Below are positions 36,704 through 46,534 of a stretch of DNA of 64,000 nt, one piece after another. This DNA comes from Aureococcus anophagefferens (Eukaryota; Sar; Pelagophyceae; Pelagomonadales; Pelagomonadaceae). The stretch spans positions 1,697,686-1,761,685 of the forward strand of contig NW_008705565.1 in NCBI RefSeq assembly GCF_000186865.1. The letters are read 5' to 3'. The translations under genes and the position numbers were made by a program. The number at the start of each line of letters is the position of its first letter. The first letter of the stretch is position 1. The notes beneath the pieces were generated by a model. The model was given only the letters and a program-made list of their open reading frames with translations, was not told where the DNA came from and did not search any database.

Positions 36704-38773
36704 GGGGTGTGTGCAGCATCGAGATGCGGGGGCTCCCTGGCGTCGACGACGCCACAGGCCTAATCTAGAGCGCATTAGAAGCAGCCCAAGAGCCAGCCCG
36801 TGCCGCAGCTCGCGCCGTCGTCGCTGCCCCCCGGGCGGCCCGACCATGGCGGGCCCGCTGCTCGTCTGGGAGTCCGGCGCGACGTTGTCCGTGCACGGCT
36901 TAACGGTGGCGCATTCCGGCTCCCGTCCCATCCAGTGTCGGTTGGCGGCGGCGACTTCAGGTCGTGCGCGAGCACGCTGGTTCGGCGCCCCCGGGCATCT
37001 CTGGGTTCGGACCCTCGAGGCCGCCGACTTCCGCGTTCGAGGGGGGCGCACGACCGTGCCGCGCTCCATGGAGGCGCGCTGGCTCGAGACTCTCCGCGGC
37101 GCCCGAATTGCTCGCCGCCGCGCGGCGGGCTTTCAGGGCAACCGCGTGCACGTCCGAGACCCACGGCGCCAGCCTCTGCGGCGTGGGCTACGCCGAGCCC
37201 AAGCAGACCTTCCCCGGCGACATCATCTGCCGTACCTACGCCTTCGCCGAAGAGCTGGCGCGCGCTGTCCAGTCCCGCGCGCCTCGCGCGGGCCTCGACT
37301 TAAAACACCGACGCATGTGCCATCTACGGACGCACTCGTCGGTGGGGGAGAGCCGAGGGAGACGCCGCCCCCCCGGGCCGACGGCAGGCCTTTTAGACAA
37401 CGCCCTGGCCCCGCTTGACCTCCCCCTCCGCTCAGTCGAATCAACTGTGCTTAAACAGTTCATGAGTCCAAGAGGTATGCACAGACAACCTTAACCACTG
37501 TCATGCTGATCTGAGATGAGTGGTCTGTAAATGGGGTGAGGTAGTGGTGGTGGTGGTGGGGGTGGTACCCCTGGGGCCGCTGGAGACCACTCGAATCCAC
37601 CGGAATTATGCTTGTTTTGGCTCTATCGACCAGTTTTGATCTCGAGCTTGAGCAAACTGGTGGTTTTGACGCTCGATCATAAATTTCGACCGTGTGGAGG
37701 TCATGGCCGAGCAGCCCTCCAGCTGCCGATCGGCCAGAACGGGTGGTTCACAGGCTTCGTTGACCCCATGTTGCAGCTGTTTTGACCACTCATTTTGAGC
37801 AAGTCGCGACTCAGGGGTAGTTGGTTAGTGGTGCTTGGTGTCGTGGGGTGGTTCGCTGCCGGCCTCTTGCATGAGTCAACTTATAGACCATTGATCGATT
37901 GGACTCTCTGAGTAGTCATGAACAGTGATTATGGTGGGCGCCAAAACACCCCCTGGCGACCCTCCCGCTGGACCCCAGCGCATCAGGGGTCCGTCCAACA
38001 TGTCCTCTGGAGGACCAAAGCTGAAAAGCAGCCATCCATGCCGAAACTCGGCTGTGGACGGGCTGCCAAGCACGACGCGCGCCGCGGCTCAAACCTGGTC
38101 AACGACCCGAGAAACGCGCATTGGGGACACCCGCGACCGCTTCGAGACCCTCGCAGACACCCCTCGAGTGCCTCAGCCGCGTAGATCGTCCTCTGGGCCC
38201 GGCGCTGACCGCCACGACCACTCGGAGCGCTCGACGCGCACCGCCGGGGCTGCCACGCGCGCGCGCGTGATGATGGAGATAAAAACACGGCCGCGCGCGG
38301 GGAATCCCATCGCGACACTATACCTTCGCGATTCCCCGCGCGCGGCCGAGTTTTTTTGGCACCAGGACCGACATATCGCCCCTCGACGCGTCGAAATGGC
38401 CCGGATCCAGAGGCCCCGTTCGCCCCGAAATCGTGCTCGTCTCTCGAGATCGAGAGCGGCGCGTCGAAGATCGCCCGCCGGCGCGGCGCGGGCTCGAAGG
38501 CTGCCGGGGCGCCCGGCGGACCGAGCCGCCGAACGCGGCCGTCAAAGTCGGGCGCTGCCCATCGGATCGGCTTCCCAGTGCACTGGAGCCCCTAGAGAAC
38601 TTTAGGCCTGTGCGCCTCGGTCGACGACGCCTCGGACGGCGTCTTCAACGTCTGGTCGAGGTTTGCAATGCCGAGCGTCGACAACTATTTTTCCTCGGGC
38701 TGTGGTGATCCCATACGGCGCCCCGCGACATCCGCGCGCGGCGTACACGAACCAGGAGGCGGGCGATTGACAC
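36704..38773. other. Gene-poor stretch of ~2 kb
   Basis: No convincing full gene. From 37110 to 37290 one plus-strand frame reads like protein (GVGYAEPKQTFPGDIICRTY) but has no partner exons, so it may be a gene relic. From 37500 to 37950 the DNA is unusually AT-rich, with a GTG microsatellite at about 37543-37566. A long hairpin lies at 38281-38357. A short exon-like piece at ~38608-38660 (SVDDASDGVFNVWS) might belong to the SNARE gene downstream. Confidence 0.45.
38281..38357. repeat. Long GC hairpin flanked by A- and T-runs
   Basis: CGGCCGCGCGCGGGGAATC (38288-38306) is complementary to 38330-38348. An additional CGCGA/TCGCG pairing sits inside a small loop, and AAAAAC at the left faces GTTTTTTT at the right. 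It forms a ~25-bp stem in DNA or RNA. Confidence 0.8.
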
Positions 38774-39333
38774 ATGCCCACGATGTCGCGCGTCGAGGAA
38801 CAACAGGTCGTCGGCGGCGTCCCCGCCGCCCCGCATTTCTGCCCCAACTCAGTTCTGTTTCGTAGGCGCGCATGAAAGCACAGGACGACCAGCTGGCCCG
38901 GCTCGGCGAGGGCGTGGACCGGATTCGGGGCCTCGGACAGAACATGCAGGAGGAGACCAAGACGCAGCTGGTGCGTGACCCGCCGCGGCCGCGCGCGCGC
39001 CGGACCCCGTCTCGCCGCGCCGCCGCCGCGCGGCGAGCCGAAAGGCCGCCCCTCCCCCCGGCGCGCGCGCTCTCCGGGGCGCGCCGCGCGCCCCGCACGC
39101 GCCGCCCCCACCGCCCCCGCCGCTCCCCAAGCGCGCGCGGCGCTCACCGCGCGGCGTCGTAGGGTCTCCTCGACCAGCTCGAGAGCGACGTCGACAAGAC
39201 GACGCTCGGCATCCGCGAGGAGACGAAGCACGCCGAGCAGATCACCGTCAGCGGGCAGACCTTCTACATGTACGTGTGCATAGCGATCCTCGTGCTCGTC
39301 ATGGTCCTCGAGCTGATCATCGGCCTCCAATGA
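38774..39333 (+). CDS. Short Qc-type SNARE, tail-anchored
   Basis: Three small exons (38774-38806, 38866-38970, 39163-39333) give 102 residues. Introns of 59 and 192 nt are both GT-AG. The heptad SNARE motif runs RMKAQDDQLARLGEGVDRIR..GQNMQEETKTQ, with a central Gln, then LLDQLESDVDKT. It is followed by a C-terminal hydrophobic anchor (MYVCIAILVLVMVLELII). This matches syntaxin-6/8-type Qc SNAREs of endosome/Golgi fusion. No N-terminal domain is visible and an upstream exon may be missing. The gene is easy to miss because each exon is short. Its stop is 42 nt from the convergent ankyrin gene. Confidence 0.75.
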
Positions 39334-39375
39334 TCGGCGCCCCCCGCCTTCCCCCGTAAACATACGCTCCACACC

Positions 39376-40089
39376 CTAGCCCAGCGCGTCGATGGCCGCG
39401 CCGATGCGCCGCGCGACGCCGCCGAAGTCGTTCGCCCGGGCGAGGTCGACGGCCGACTGGCCGGCGTCGTCATGGGCTGCGGCTGCGGCGCGCGACGGCG
39501 ACGCCGCGACGATCGCGGCCGCGCATTCCTCATGTCCGCTATTCATCGCCGCGTGGAGCGCCGTGCGGCCTTTGGCCAGGGGCGCGGCGCCGCTGGCTCC
39601 CGCCCGGAGGAGCAGCTCGACGACGTCCGCGCCGCCGCCCGTCGACGCGACCTCGAACAGCACCGCGTCGGCCGTCGACTGGGAGACGTAGCACGTCCGG
39701 AGCAGCGTACCGAGGAGCTCGACGTCGCCCCAGGCCGCGGCGGCGGCGACGCGTCGCCGCACGCTCTCGCCGTCGCCCTGGTTCACGCGCTCGTCCGCGT
39801 CGTCGATGACTCGCAGCTGGCGCTCCATGATCTCCGCATGCCGCGCGGAGCCCGGTTCGACGTCGAACTGGACGGGCGCGCGAGCAGTGTTTTTCCCCGT
39901 CTCCATGTTAATACGAAACTCGAGGCCGCCGTCGGCAACATGTTCCTTCTGCAGCGGCATGTGGATCAAACAGGCTTTGAAGTAGAATTGCTCGGGGCCA
40001 AGCGGGCCGCCGTAGTAGCGTTTAATGGTGAACGAGTCTTCCTCCGCCATGGCCGCAACAATCAAGACTGCTAGCCAGCCGTGTCGCAT
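39376..40089 (-). CDS. Ankyrin-repeat protein with possible signal peptide
   Basis: 237 residues from the ATG at 40089 (MRHGWLAVLIVAAMAEED), a plausible signal sequence; an upstream Met at 40116 is also in frame. An N-terminal ~100-residue domain (FTIKRYYGGPLGPEQFYF) is unfamiliar. The C-terminal half has ankyrin repeats (ADVVELLLRAGASGAAPLA, GRTALHAAMNSGHEECAAAI, DDAGQSAVDLARAND). The role is probably protein binding. Confidence 0.78.
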   Translation of the reverse strand: MRHGWLAVLIVAAMAEEDSFTIKRYYGGPLGPEQFYFKACLIHMPLQKEHVADGGLEFRINMETGKNTARAPVQFDVEPGSARHAEIMERQLRVIDDADERVNQGDGESVRRRVAAAAAWGDVELLGTLLRTCYVSQSTADAVLFEVASTGGGADVVELLLRAGASGAAPLAKGRTALHAAMNSGHEECAAAIVAASPSRAAAAAHDDAGQSAVDLARANDFGGVARRIGAAIDALG

Positions 40090-40160
40090 TACGCGATCAT
40101 GCTGCCCCCGGTTCAACGAGAGCTAAAACTTAGGCGAGAACGCAAAGCGCGCGCCTAAAC

Positions 40161-41021
40161 ATGGCCTCCATGCTCTTCGATCGCATCGAAGCGCCGGTCG
40201 ATGGCGACGAACCGATCTCGACGCCGGCGCCGCGGCTCGCCGCGCGGGTGACGCGGAGCGGCGGGTCCGCGCGGGGCCGGGAGCTGCGGTGGCAACGCGA
40301 CGCCGCCCTGCGCGACGTCGAAACGGCGCGCGCCGGCGCCGCGCGGCTCGAGCGGGAGAACGCGGAGCTGCGGCGAGCGAGCGACGCGCTGCGGGCCGAG
40401 GTCGCCGCCGCGAAGGACGCCGCGCGCGACGCCGGCGACCTGCGGCGCGAGGCCGCGAAGTTCCAGGCCGACGCCGCGCGCTCGGCCGCGGCCGCCGACC
40501 ACCTGCGGAGCGGCCGCGACGAGGCCGCGCGCCTGCGGGACGAGCGCGCCGCGGACCTCGAGCGCCAGTTGGAGGACGAGCGGCGCCACTGCGCGGCGCT
40601 CCGGGAGGAGCTGGCGGCCGCGCGGGCGCTGCCGCCGCCGCGCGACGACCGGAGCGAGGCCCTCGCGCGCGAGGTCGACGCGCTCCGGGCCCGCGCGGAG
40701 GACGCCGAGGCGCGGGCCGGCGCGGCGACGATCCACGCGGCGGAGAGCGCCCTCGAGGCCGTCGGCGCCGTCGCCTGCTCCGAGTCGCTCTCGCGGCAGC
40801 TCGCGCAACTTCGCGCCGAGTCCGCCGCGCCGGCCGCGGACGCGGACCGCGCGGTCGCCGCGGAGCGCGAGCGGGGCGCCGCCCAGCTCCGCGCCCGCGA
40901 CGAGGCGCTCCGCCGGGCCCACGCGGACCTCGCCGCGCTCCGGCGGCGCCACGCGGAGCTCTTCGAGCTCGTCGAGCAGCGCGAGCGCGCGGGGTGGCGG
41001 GGCCGGGGCGGAGCGTCGTAA
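40161..41021 (+). CDS. Coiled-coil protein, unknown
   Basis: 286 residues. After ~40 non-helical residues the protein is almost continuous Ala/Arg/Glu/Leu coiled coil with clear heptads (ARLERENAELRRASDALRAE, LAALRRRHAELFELVEQRE). It has a Gly/Arg tail. It is divergent from the ankyrin gene with 71 nt between starts. Probably structural or cytoskeletal; no family signature seen. Confidence 0.72.
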   Translation: MASMLFDRIEAPVDGDEPISTPAPRLAARVTRSGGSARGRELRWQRDAALRDVETARAGAARLERENAELRRASDALRAEVAAAKDAARDAGDLRREAAKFQADAARSAAAADHLRSGRDEAARLRDERAADLERQLEDERRHCAALREELAAARALPPPRDDRSEALAREVDALRARAEDAEARAGAATIHAAESALEAVGAVACSESLSRQLAQLRAESAAPAADADRAVAAERERGAAQLRARDEALRRAHADLAALRRRHAELFELVEQRERAGWRGRGGAS

Positions 41022-41179
41022 AGACGGTGCGTACCCTGTCCACGGGAGAGTATCTACGCTCTGAGAGGCCGTGGCGGCTCCTAGCACGGTGCGTACCCGG
41101 GGGGGCTCCTAAGGACAGTATCTAAGCTTAGAGGGGCGGCGCGCGCCTCCTCGGCGCGCGCGTTGGCTCCGCGGGGGGC
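41022..41179. repeat. Imperfect ~65-bp direct repeat in a convergent gap
   Basis: Two diverged copies start ACGGTGCGTACCC (about 41025 and 41085) and end AGTATCTA(C/A)GCT...AGAGG. They fill most of the gap between two convergent stops. Role unknown. Confidence 0.65.
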
Positions 41180-42233
41180 TCACTTGCCGCTCGCGCGGCG
41201 GCTCGCGGCGTTGCGGCCGGCGCCGCCGCGGCTCCGGCGGCCGCCGCCGCCGCCGCCGCCCGGCGACGTGGGCACGGCGCCGGGCTTCTGCTGCGCGACG
41301 GGCTTCTCGCCCGGCCGGAGCGGCGGCGGCTTCGTCACCTTCTGGTTCGGGCCGCGGACCGCGGCGCCGTGGTGCGCCCACCACATGAGCGCGAAGGCCG
41401 ACGGGTTGCGCGCCTTGGCCATGTGGGCCGTCGCGAGCGCGCGGCGCGAGATCTCCGGCGGCGCGCCGCGTAACTCGCGCGCGCACGACTCGTCGAGGCG
41501 GTGCTCGCTGATGAAGGCCTCGAGGCGCTTCGTGAGCTGCGCGTCGCCCTCGTCCTTCTTCGCCGGCGCGGGCCGCGGCGCGGGCGCGGGCGGCGCCGTC
41601 TGGGGCGCCGCGGGCGCGGCCGCGGCCGCGGCGAAGGACGGCGGCGGGCCCGCGGCGGCGGGCGCGTCGCCGGCCCAGCGCCGCGGTGGCGCGGCGGCGG
41701 GCGCGGGCGCGCGGCCGCCGCGGCCGGGCGACCCGGGCGACCCGCCGGCGCCGCCGCGGCGCCGGGGAGAGCTCGGCGGCGTCCGGGGCCGCGGCGCGGG
41801 CGCGGGCGGCCGCGNNNNNNNNNNNNNNNNNNNNNNNNNNNNNNNNNNNNNNNNNNNNNNNNNNNNNNNNNNNNNNNNNNNNNNNNNNNNNNNNNNNNNN
41901 NNNNNNNNNNNNNNNNNNNNNNNNNNNNNNNNNNNNNNNNNNNNNNNNNNNNNNNNNNNNNNNNNNNNNNNNNNNNNNNNNNNNNNNNNNNNNNNNNNNN
42001 NNNNNNNCGAGCGCGAGGTCGTCGTCGAAGCCGCCCCCGAGGCCCCCCGGCGGCGCGCCGAGGCCCCCCGGCGGCGCGCCGAGGCCGAGGCTCCGGAGGC
42101 CGCCCGGCGGCGCGCCGAGGCCGCCCGGCGGCGCGCCGAGGCCGAGGCTCCGCTGGGGCGGCGGCGCCGGCGCCGCGAGGCCCGGCGCGGGCGACGGCGG
42201 CAGCGCCGCGGGGTCGAAGCCCGGCGGCGACGC

Positions 42234-42265
<32 letters not shown>

Positions 42266-43208
42266 CGTACGCGGGCTCCGGCGGCGGCGCGGGCTCGGCC
42301 GGCGGCGCCGGCGGCGGCGCGCGCGCGCGCGCGCCGTCGCGCCAGGGCCGCGGCGGCGGCCGCGCGTGGGGCGCGGACTCGTCCTGCCAGCCCGGGAGCA
42401 CCGCGGCCGCGGCGTCGTCGAGGACGCGGAGGGCCGCGTCGCCCGTCGCCGCGTCGATGGCCACGCGCCAGCGCGGCCGGCCGCCGCCGGCGGCGGCGCC
42501 CGCGGCGTCGACGTCGAGGACGAGCTCGACGCGCGCGCCCAGGGGCGGCAGGGACCGCGGCGCGAGCCACGCCTCGTGGCAGTAGACGTGGCGGTCCAAG
42601 TCGCCGAGCGCGATCCACGCGTCGCGGCCGCCGATGGACCGGTTCCGCGACGGCGCGACGGCCGTGAGGACGCCGGCGACCGTGGACCCGCGGCGCCGCT
42701 CCGCGCCGGCGAGGAACGCGCGCTGCTCGCCGGCGAACTGAGCGTCCTCGCGGAGCCACGCGCCGTCGCGCGCGACCCAGAGCGCGCCGTCGCGGTGGTG
42801 CGGCGTGCTGTGGAGCGCCGCGCGGAAGACGACGCGCTCGTGGAGCCGCGGCAGCGTCGGGCTCAGCTGCGAGCTCAGGTAGCACTCGAGCTCGCCCTCG
42901 GCGCCGTCGACGGCGATCCACACCCCTCTCCCCGTCGTCGCGCGCTTGCTCACGGCGCCCGCGACGAGCTGGCCGTCCTCGACCTTGCGCCCGCTCCCCG
43001 GGGCGCCGCCCCGGCCGCTGGACGCGTAGCGCGTCTCGAGCCACTCCTTGGGCGTCTGGCCCTCGACGTCGTCGGCGGGGCCGCCGGGCCGGTCCGGGCG
43101 GGCCGGCGGCGCGGGCCGCGGCGCGGGCGGCGGCGCGTTCTTCGCCGGCGGCGGCGCCACCTTCTTCCCGGCGGGCGCCTTCTTCGCCACCGTCGTCCAC
43201 TCGGCCAT
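41180..43208 (-). CDS. Pro/Gly-rich protein interrupted by assembly gap
   Basis: Starts at the ATG at 43208 (MAEWTTVAKKAP). An N-terminal Pro-rich part leads to two related ~50-residue segments (RGVWIAVDGAEGELECYLSS and DAWIALGDLDRHVYCHEAWL), which look like duplicated OB/cold-shock-like folds (inference). Then come Pro-rich and (LGAPPGG)n repeats running into 193 N. Beyond the gap the minus strand resumes Ala/Pro-rich and ends with an ordered helical domain (RLEAFISEHRLDESCARELRG, MAKARNPSAFALMWWAHH) and a Gly/Arg tail ending RRASGK. The C-terminal frame differs from the N-terminal one, which an unsized gap can explain. Probably RNA-related. Confidence 0.65.
41815..42007. other. Assembly gap (193 N)
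   Basis: A run of N lies inside a repetitive GGCGCGCCGAGGCCCCCCGG-type region. The true length is unknown. Confidence 0.99.
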
Positions 43209-43504
43209 CACGTCACGCGCGAGCGAGCACGCAACGCTTTCACGCGGCTCGACCGTCCCGGCCGTGTCGGCGAGGACTCGAAGCCTCGAAGCGAGGTGTT
43301 GAGGTCAACAAGGTCAACATGCAGAGTTGCCCGCCTCCGGATCCCGGCCCACTTGCGGCCGCCTCGCGATCGAGACGTCGATCGAACTTCGATCGAGGGA
43401 TCGATCGAGCTGTGCTTGCCGTGATGATGCACCTAGGGGTGGGGCCCGCCCCCAGCTTACCCGCCCTCGTTCGAGTTCGGCGGGAAAGGAAGACGGGGGC
43501 GCCC
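43209..43504. other. Intergenic, rich in CGATCGA palindromes
   Basis: Spacer between two minus-strand genes. 43365-43412 is dense in GATCGA/CGATCG words, and GGTCAACA repeats occur near 43300. No gene. Confidence 0.4.
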
Positions 43505-46396
43505 TCAGAGCTCGGACTTCTTGGCCTTCTTGTTCTTCTTGCCCGCGGCGCCGAGGTCGTAGACGACCCAGCGGCGGAGGTACTCCTCGTCGCTCTGGCG
43601 CGCGACGCCGTCGCAGCCCGCGTCGGCGCAGCCGCAGTAGAAGTCGCCGGAGTCGGCGCAGGGCCTCCCGCAGCCCGGCGAGTCCGGCGGGAGCGTCGCG
43701 CCCGTGGGCTTGTCGTCGAAGACGAAGGAGTGGCCGTCGTCGCCGACCTTGGCGAGCGCGACGTAGCGCTTCTTCTCGGCCATGGCGAGGTTCACGGCCG
43801 CGGAGATGGACGCGCCCGTGTCGCCGCCGCCGTAGACCTTGTCCGCGGGGAGCTGCGACTCGAGGCGGTAGCAGCCGACGTGCGCGAGGGACGTGGGCTT
43901 GGCGCCGTCGCGCGGCGGCGGCGGCCCCGCGGGCTGCGACTTGTCGCCGGCCATGCGCTTGTGGTACTCCTCGTTGTACTTCTGCTCCTCGGCGGACATG
44001 GCGCCCGTGTTGAAGTCCTCGAGCTGGCGGAAGGGCTTCCGCTTGTCGATGAGCCACTTGATCGCCGGCGGGTACTGGCCCGGGCAGTACCAGGAGCCCG
44101 GCGCGTCGCAGAGGAGGTTCGTCGCGTTCTTGACCCAGTTCTTGGACTTCTGGGACACCTTCTTGATCTTGAAGATGCGGACCTTGCCGTACTTGGTCGT
44201 GTACGCGGGCTCCCAGCGGCTCGTGTTGAGGTACGTGCCCTGGCCGCCGCGGCCGTCGCCGCCGTAGGTCGTCAGCTTGTAGAGCAGCGACTTGGCCATG
44301 GACGGCGTCGGCCGGCCGCCCTGGTAGAAGCCGAAGTGCTGGCACGTCGGGTCGTTCGGGCAGAAGTCGTGGTAGATCGAGTTGCCGATGCGCGCCATGT
44401 GGGGCGACTTGGCCAAATCGTCGCCGCCGCCGCCGGCCCAGACGAGGACGTAGTCGGCGAGGTGCTTGGCGATCTTGTGGGCCTCGGCCTCGGGCGCCGT
44501 GAGGATGCGGCCGAGCGTCGCGATGTGCTCGTGGTTCCACGTGTTGCCGTCCGCGAGCGTCGTCCGCTCGCCGATGCCCGTGATCTGGTAGCCGTAGTCC
44601 CACCAGGCCAGGATGCGCGCGTCCTTGGGCGTGTTGTCCCGGAGCCACCAGTAGGCCTCGCGGTAGTCGTCGACGATGATCTCCTCGCCGGACCGGAGCC
44701 GCGCCTTGAACATGATCGACGGCTGGCTCAGGCCCTCGCTGAGCTCCTCGCAGTAGGCCTGGAACTCGCGGGCCATGGGCAGCGCGTAGGTCTTGGCGGC
44801 GTAGGCCAGCGCGGCCGCGCGGATCAGGCAGATCGCCGGGTGGCGGTACGCGGTTCGCGCCGCGCCCGCGGCCCGCCGCGCGGCCGCGGCCATGCGCGCC
44901 GTCGGCTTCCGCGCCGCGCGCTTCGCCTTCTTGTCCTTGGGGTCCGCGGGCTCCGCCGGGGCCGCCGGGGCCTCCGCCGCGCCGAAGCACCGCTCGACGA
45001 CCGCGTCGAGTGCGAAGACGAACCCGTGGTCCGCGGCCGCGCCCAGCGCGACGCCGCCCAGGGCCGCGGCGACGGGGCCCAGGAGGATGATGAGCCGCGC
45101 CATCTTGTTGGCGAAGAAGTAGGCCGCGGCGGCGTACACCCAGAGGAAGACGCCCGCGTCCGAGAAGCGGAGGAACGAGAGCCCGAGGCCGAAGGGCGCG
45201 AGCCTGTAGACGTGGTGCAGGTACTGCTCGTAGGCCTGCGTCGACGCCGGCTGGTGCTCGGCCACGGAGTCGACGAGCGGGTTGCCCGTGCGCGTGTGCT
45301 TGACGAAGAGGCCGCGGACGCGCGACGACAGGGGCCCGAAGTAGCCCCGCGGGTACAGCACCGCGCCCGCGGCGCCCAGGAGCAGGGCGAGGACGATGCC
45401 CGCCTTGATCAGGGCCAACAGGAAGCCGCCGGGCCCCAGGCCCCGGGCCCGGCGCTCGCCGTCGGCCCAGCCGTAGAACTGGAGCCCGACGAAGACGAGC
45501 AAAGGCGGCAGGAGCTCGAGGTCCCGCATGGGCCGCCAGCCGACGACGGGCACCTGGACCGCGCCTGCCGTGCCGATGAAGAAGAAGAGGCTGTAGGCCA
45601 CGCGCAGCTTCGCCGTGTAGCGCCCGCACGCGACGAGCACGAACGCGTGGAGCCCGACGATGTTCGCGACGAACGTGAAGCCGCCCCACGCGGCGACCAT
45701 GTAGACGTAGGCGAGCCCCGCCAGCGCGCCAAAGGCCCAGGTCGCCGCCGTCGCGTCGCCGGCCGCCCGCGCGGCCGCGCTTCCGCGCCCCCGGGGCCCG
45801 CGGAGCGCGCGGCACCAGAGGTAGAACGTGCCGCACATCGCCGTGAGCGCGATGGACTCGTTGTCGTAGCCGCCGCCGACGGACCGCATGAGGTGCGCGG
45901 GCACGATGGCCATGATGAGGCCGGCGAAGCCCGACGCCGCGTACGAGTTCGTGCACTCGAGCGTGAGCAGCGCCAGAAACGTCGTCGCCGACCCGCCGAA
46001 CCACGCGGGCACGAGGCAGCAGACGTCGTTGAGCGAGATGGGCGCCCGCCGCACGTGCTTCCACCACGTGAGCAGGCCCGCGGCCCGCGCCCGGCCGAGC
46101 AGGCGCCAGAGCCCGACGGCCGTCATCTGCATGCCCGGGTAGATCGTCGTGCCCACGGGCCGGCCGAGCGGGTACCACGACAGGCGGTCGAACCAGTGGA
46201 AGAACTCGTAGAGCCCGTGGTCCGCGAGGTACGTCGTCGCGCGCATGTTGAACCAGGGGTCGAACTCGTGGATCACGTAGCCGTAGGCGTGGATCGCCTT
46301 GAGGCGGATGGCGTAGGCGAGGCTCACGGCATAGGCGACCGTCGCGACCCACGCCGCCCACTTGGCGAAGGACAGCAGCTTCAGCGGCAGCGACAT
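43505..46396 (-). CDS. STT3: Oligosaccharyltransferase catalytic subunit STT3
   Basis: 963 residues from the ATG at 46396. The N-terminal half has ~11-13 TM helices with the first catalytic motif HEFDPWFNMR (~45) and SVAEHQP (~377, the SVSE loop). The luminal half carries the hallmark WWDYGYQI (~598) and DGNTWNHEHIA. It transfers lipid-linked glycans to Asn in nascent proteins in the ER. An Ala/Lys-rich loop (~505-545) and a Cys-rich C-terminal stretch (CGRPCADSGDFYCGCADAGC) are extra compared with yeast or human (~705-780 residues). The protein ends KKSEL, resembling an ER-retrieval signal. Single exon. Confidence 0.95.
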   Translation of the reverse strand: MSLPLKLLSFAKWAAWVATVAYAVSLAYAIRLKAIHAYGYVIHEFDPWFNMRATTYLADHGLYEFFHWFDRLSWYPLGRPVGTTIYPGMQMTAVGLWRLLGRARAAGLLTWWKHVRRAPISLNDVCCLVPAWFGGSATTFLALLTLECTNSYAASGFAGLIMAIVPAHLMRSVGGGYDNESIALTAMCGTFYLWCRALRGPRGRGSAAARAAGDATAATWAFGALAGLAYVYMVAAWGGFTFVANIVGLHAFVLVACGRYTAKLRVAYSLFFFIGTAGAVQVPVVGWRPMRDLELLPPLLVFVGLQFYGWADGERRARGLGPGGFLLALIKAGIVLALLLGAAGAVLYPRGYFGPLSSRVRGLFVKHTRTGNPLVDSVAEHQPASTQAYEQYLHHVYRLAPFGLGLSFLRFSDAGVFLWVYAAAAYFFANKMARLIILLGPVAAALGGVALGAAADHGFVFALDAVVERCFGAAEAPAAPAEPADPKDKKAKRAARKPTARMAAAARRAAGAARTAYRHPAICLIRAAALAYAAKTYALPMAREFQAYCEELSEGLSQPSIMFKARLRSGEEIIVDDYREAYWWLRDNTPKDARILAWWDYGYQITGIGERTTLADGNTWNHEHIATLGRILTAPEAEAHKIAKHLADYVLVWAGGGGDDLAKSPHMARIGNSIYHDFCPNDPTCQHFGFYQGGRPTPSMAKSLLYKLTTYGGDGRGGQGTYLNTSRWEPAYTTKYGKVRIFKIKKVSQKSKNWVKNATNLLCDAPGSWYCPGQYPPAIKWLIDKRKPFRQLEDFNTGAMSAEEQKYNEEYHKRMAGDKSQPAGPPPPRDGAKPTSLAHVGCYRLESQLPADKVYGGGDTGASISAAVNLAMAEKKRYVALAKVGDDGHSFVFDDKPTGATLPPDSPGCGRPCADSGDFYCGCADAGCDGVARQSDEEYLRRWVVYDLGAAGKKNKKAKKSEL

Positions 46397-46534
46397 CGTC
46401 GCCGGCGGCGCGCGGATGGGCGCGACGCTCGCGCGGCTCGTCGCAGCCGACAGCGACGGACGCGTGGATGGTGTGGCTCGATGTCGAGGCCGATGAGGTA
46501 GATTTTCGGCGATCTTGCACACGACATCGACGCG

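Noticed and set aside
36964..37494. Plus-strand frame of 176 codons with a protein-like middle (GVGYAEPKQTFPGD)
   Set aside because: The ends are low-complexity and frame-arbitrary, with no start context or partner exon. Kept only as a possible relic.
38281..38357. Rho-independent terminator
   Set aside because: The shape fits (GC stem plus T-run), but the genome is eukaryotic and no adjacent gene ends there.
41180..43208. Frameshift in the Pro/Gly-rich gene
   Set aside because: The frame change falls on the run of N, whose length is not known, so no conclusion is possible.
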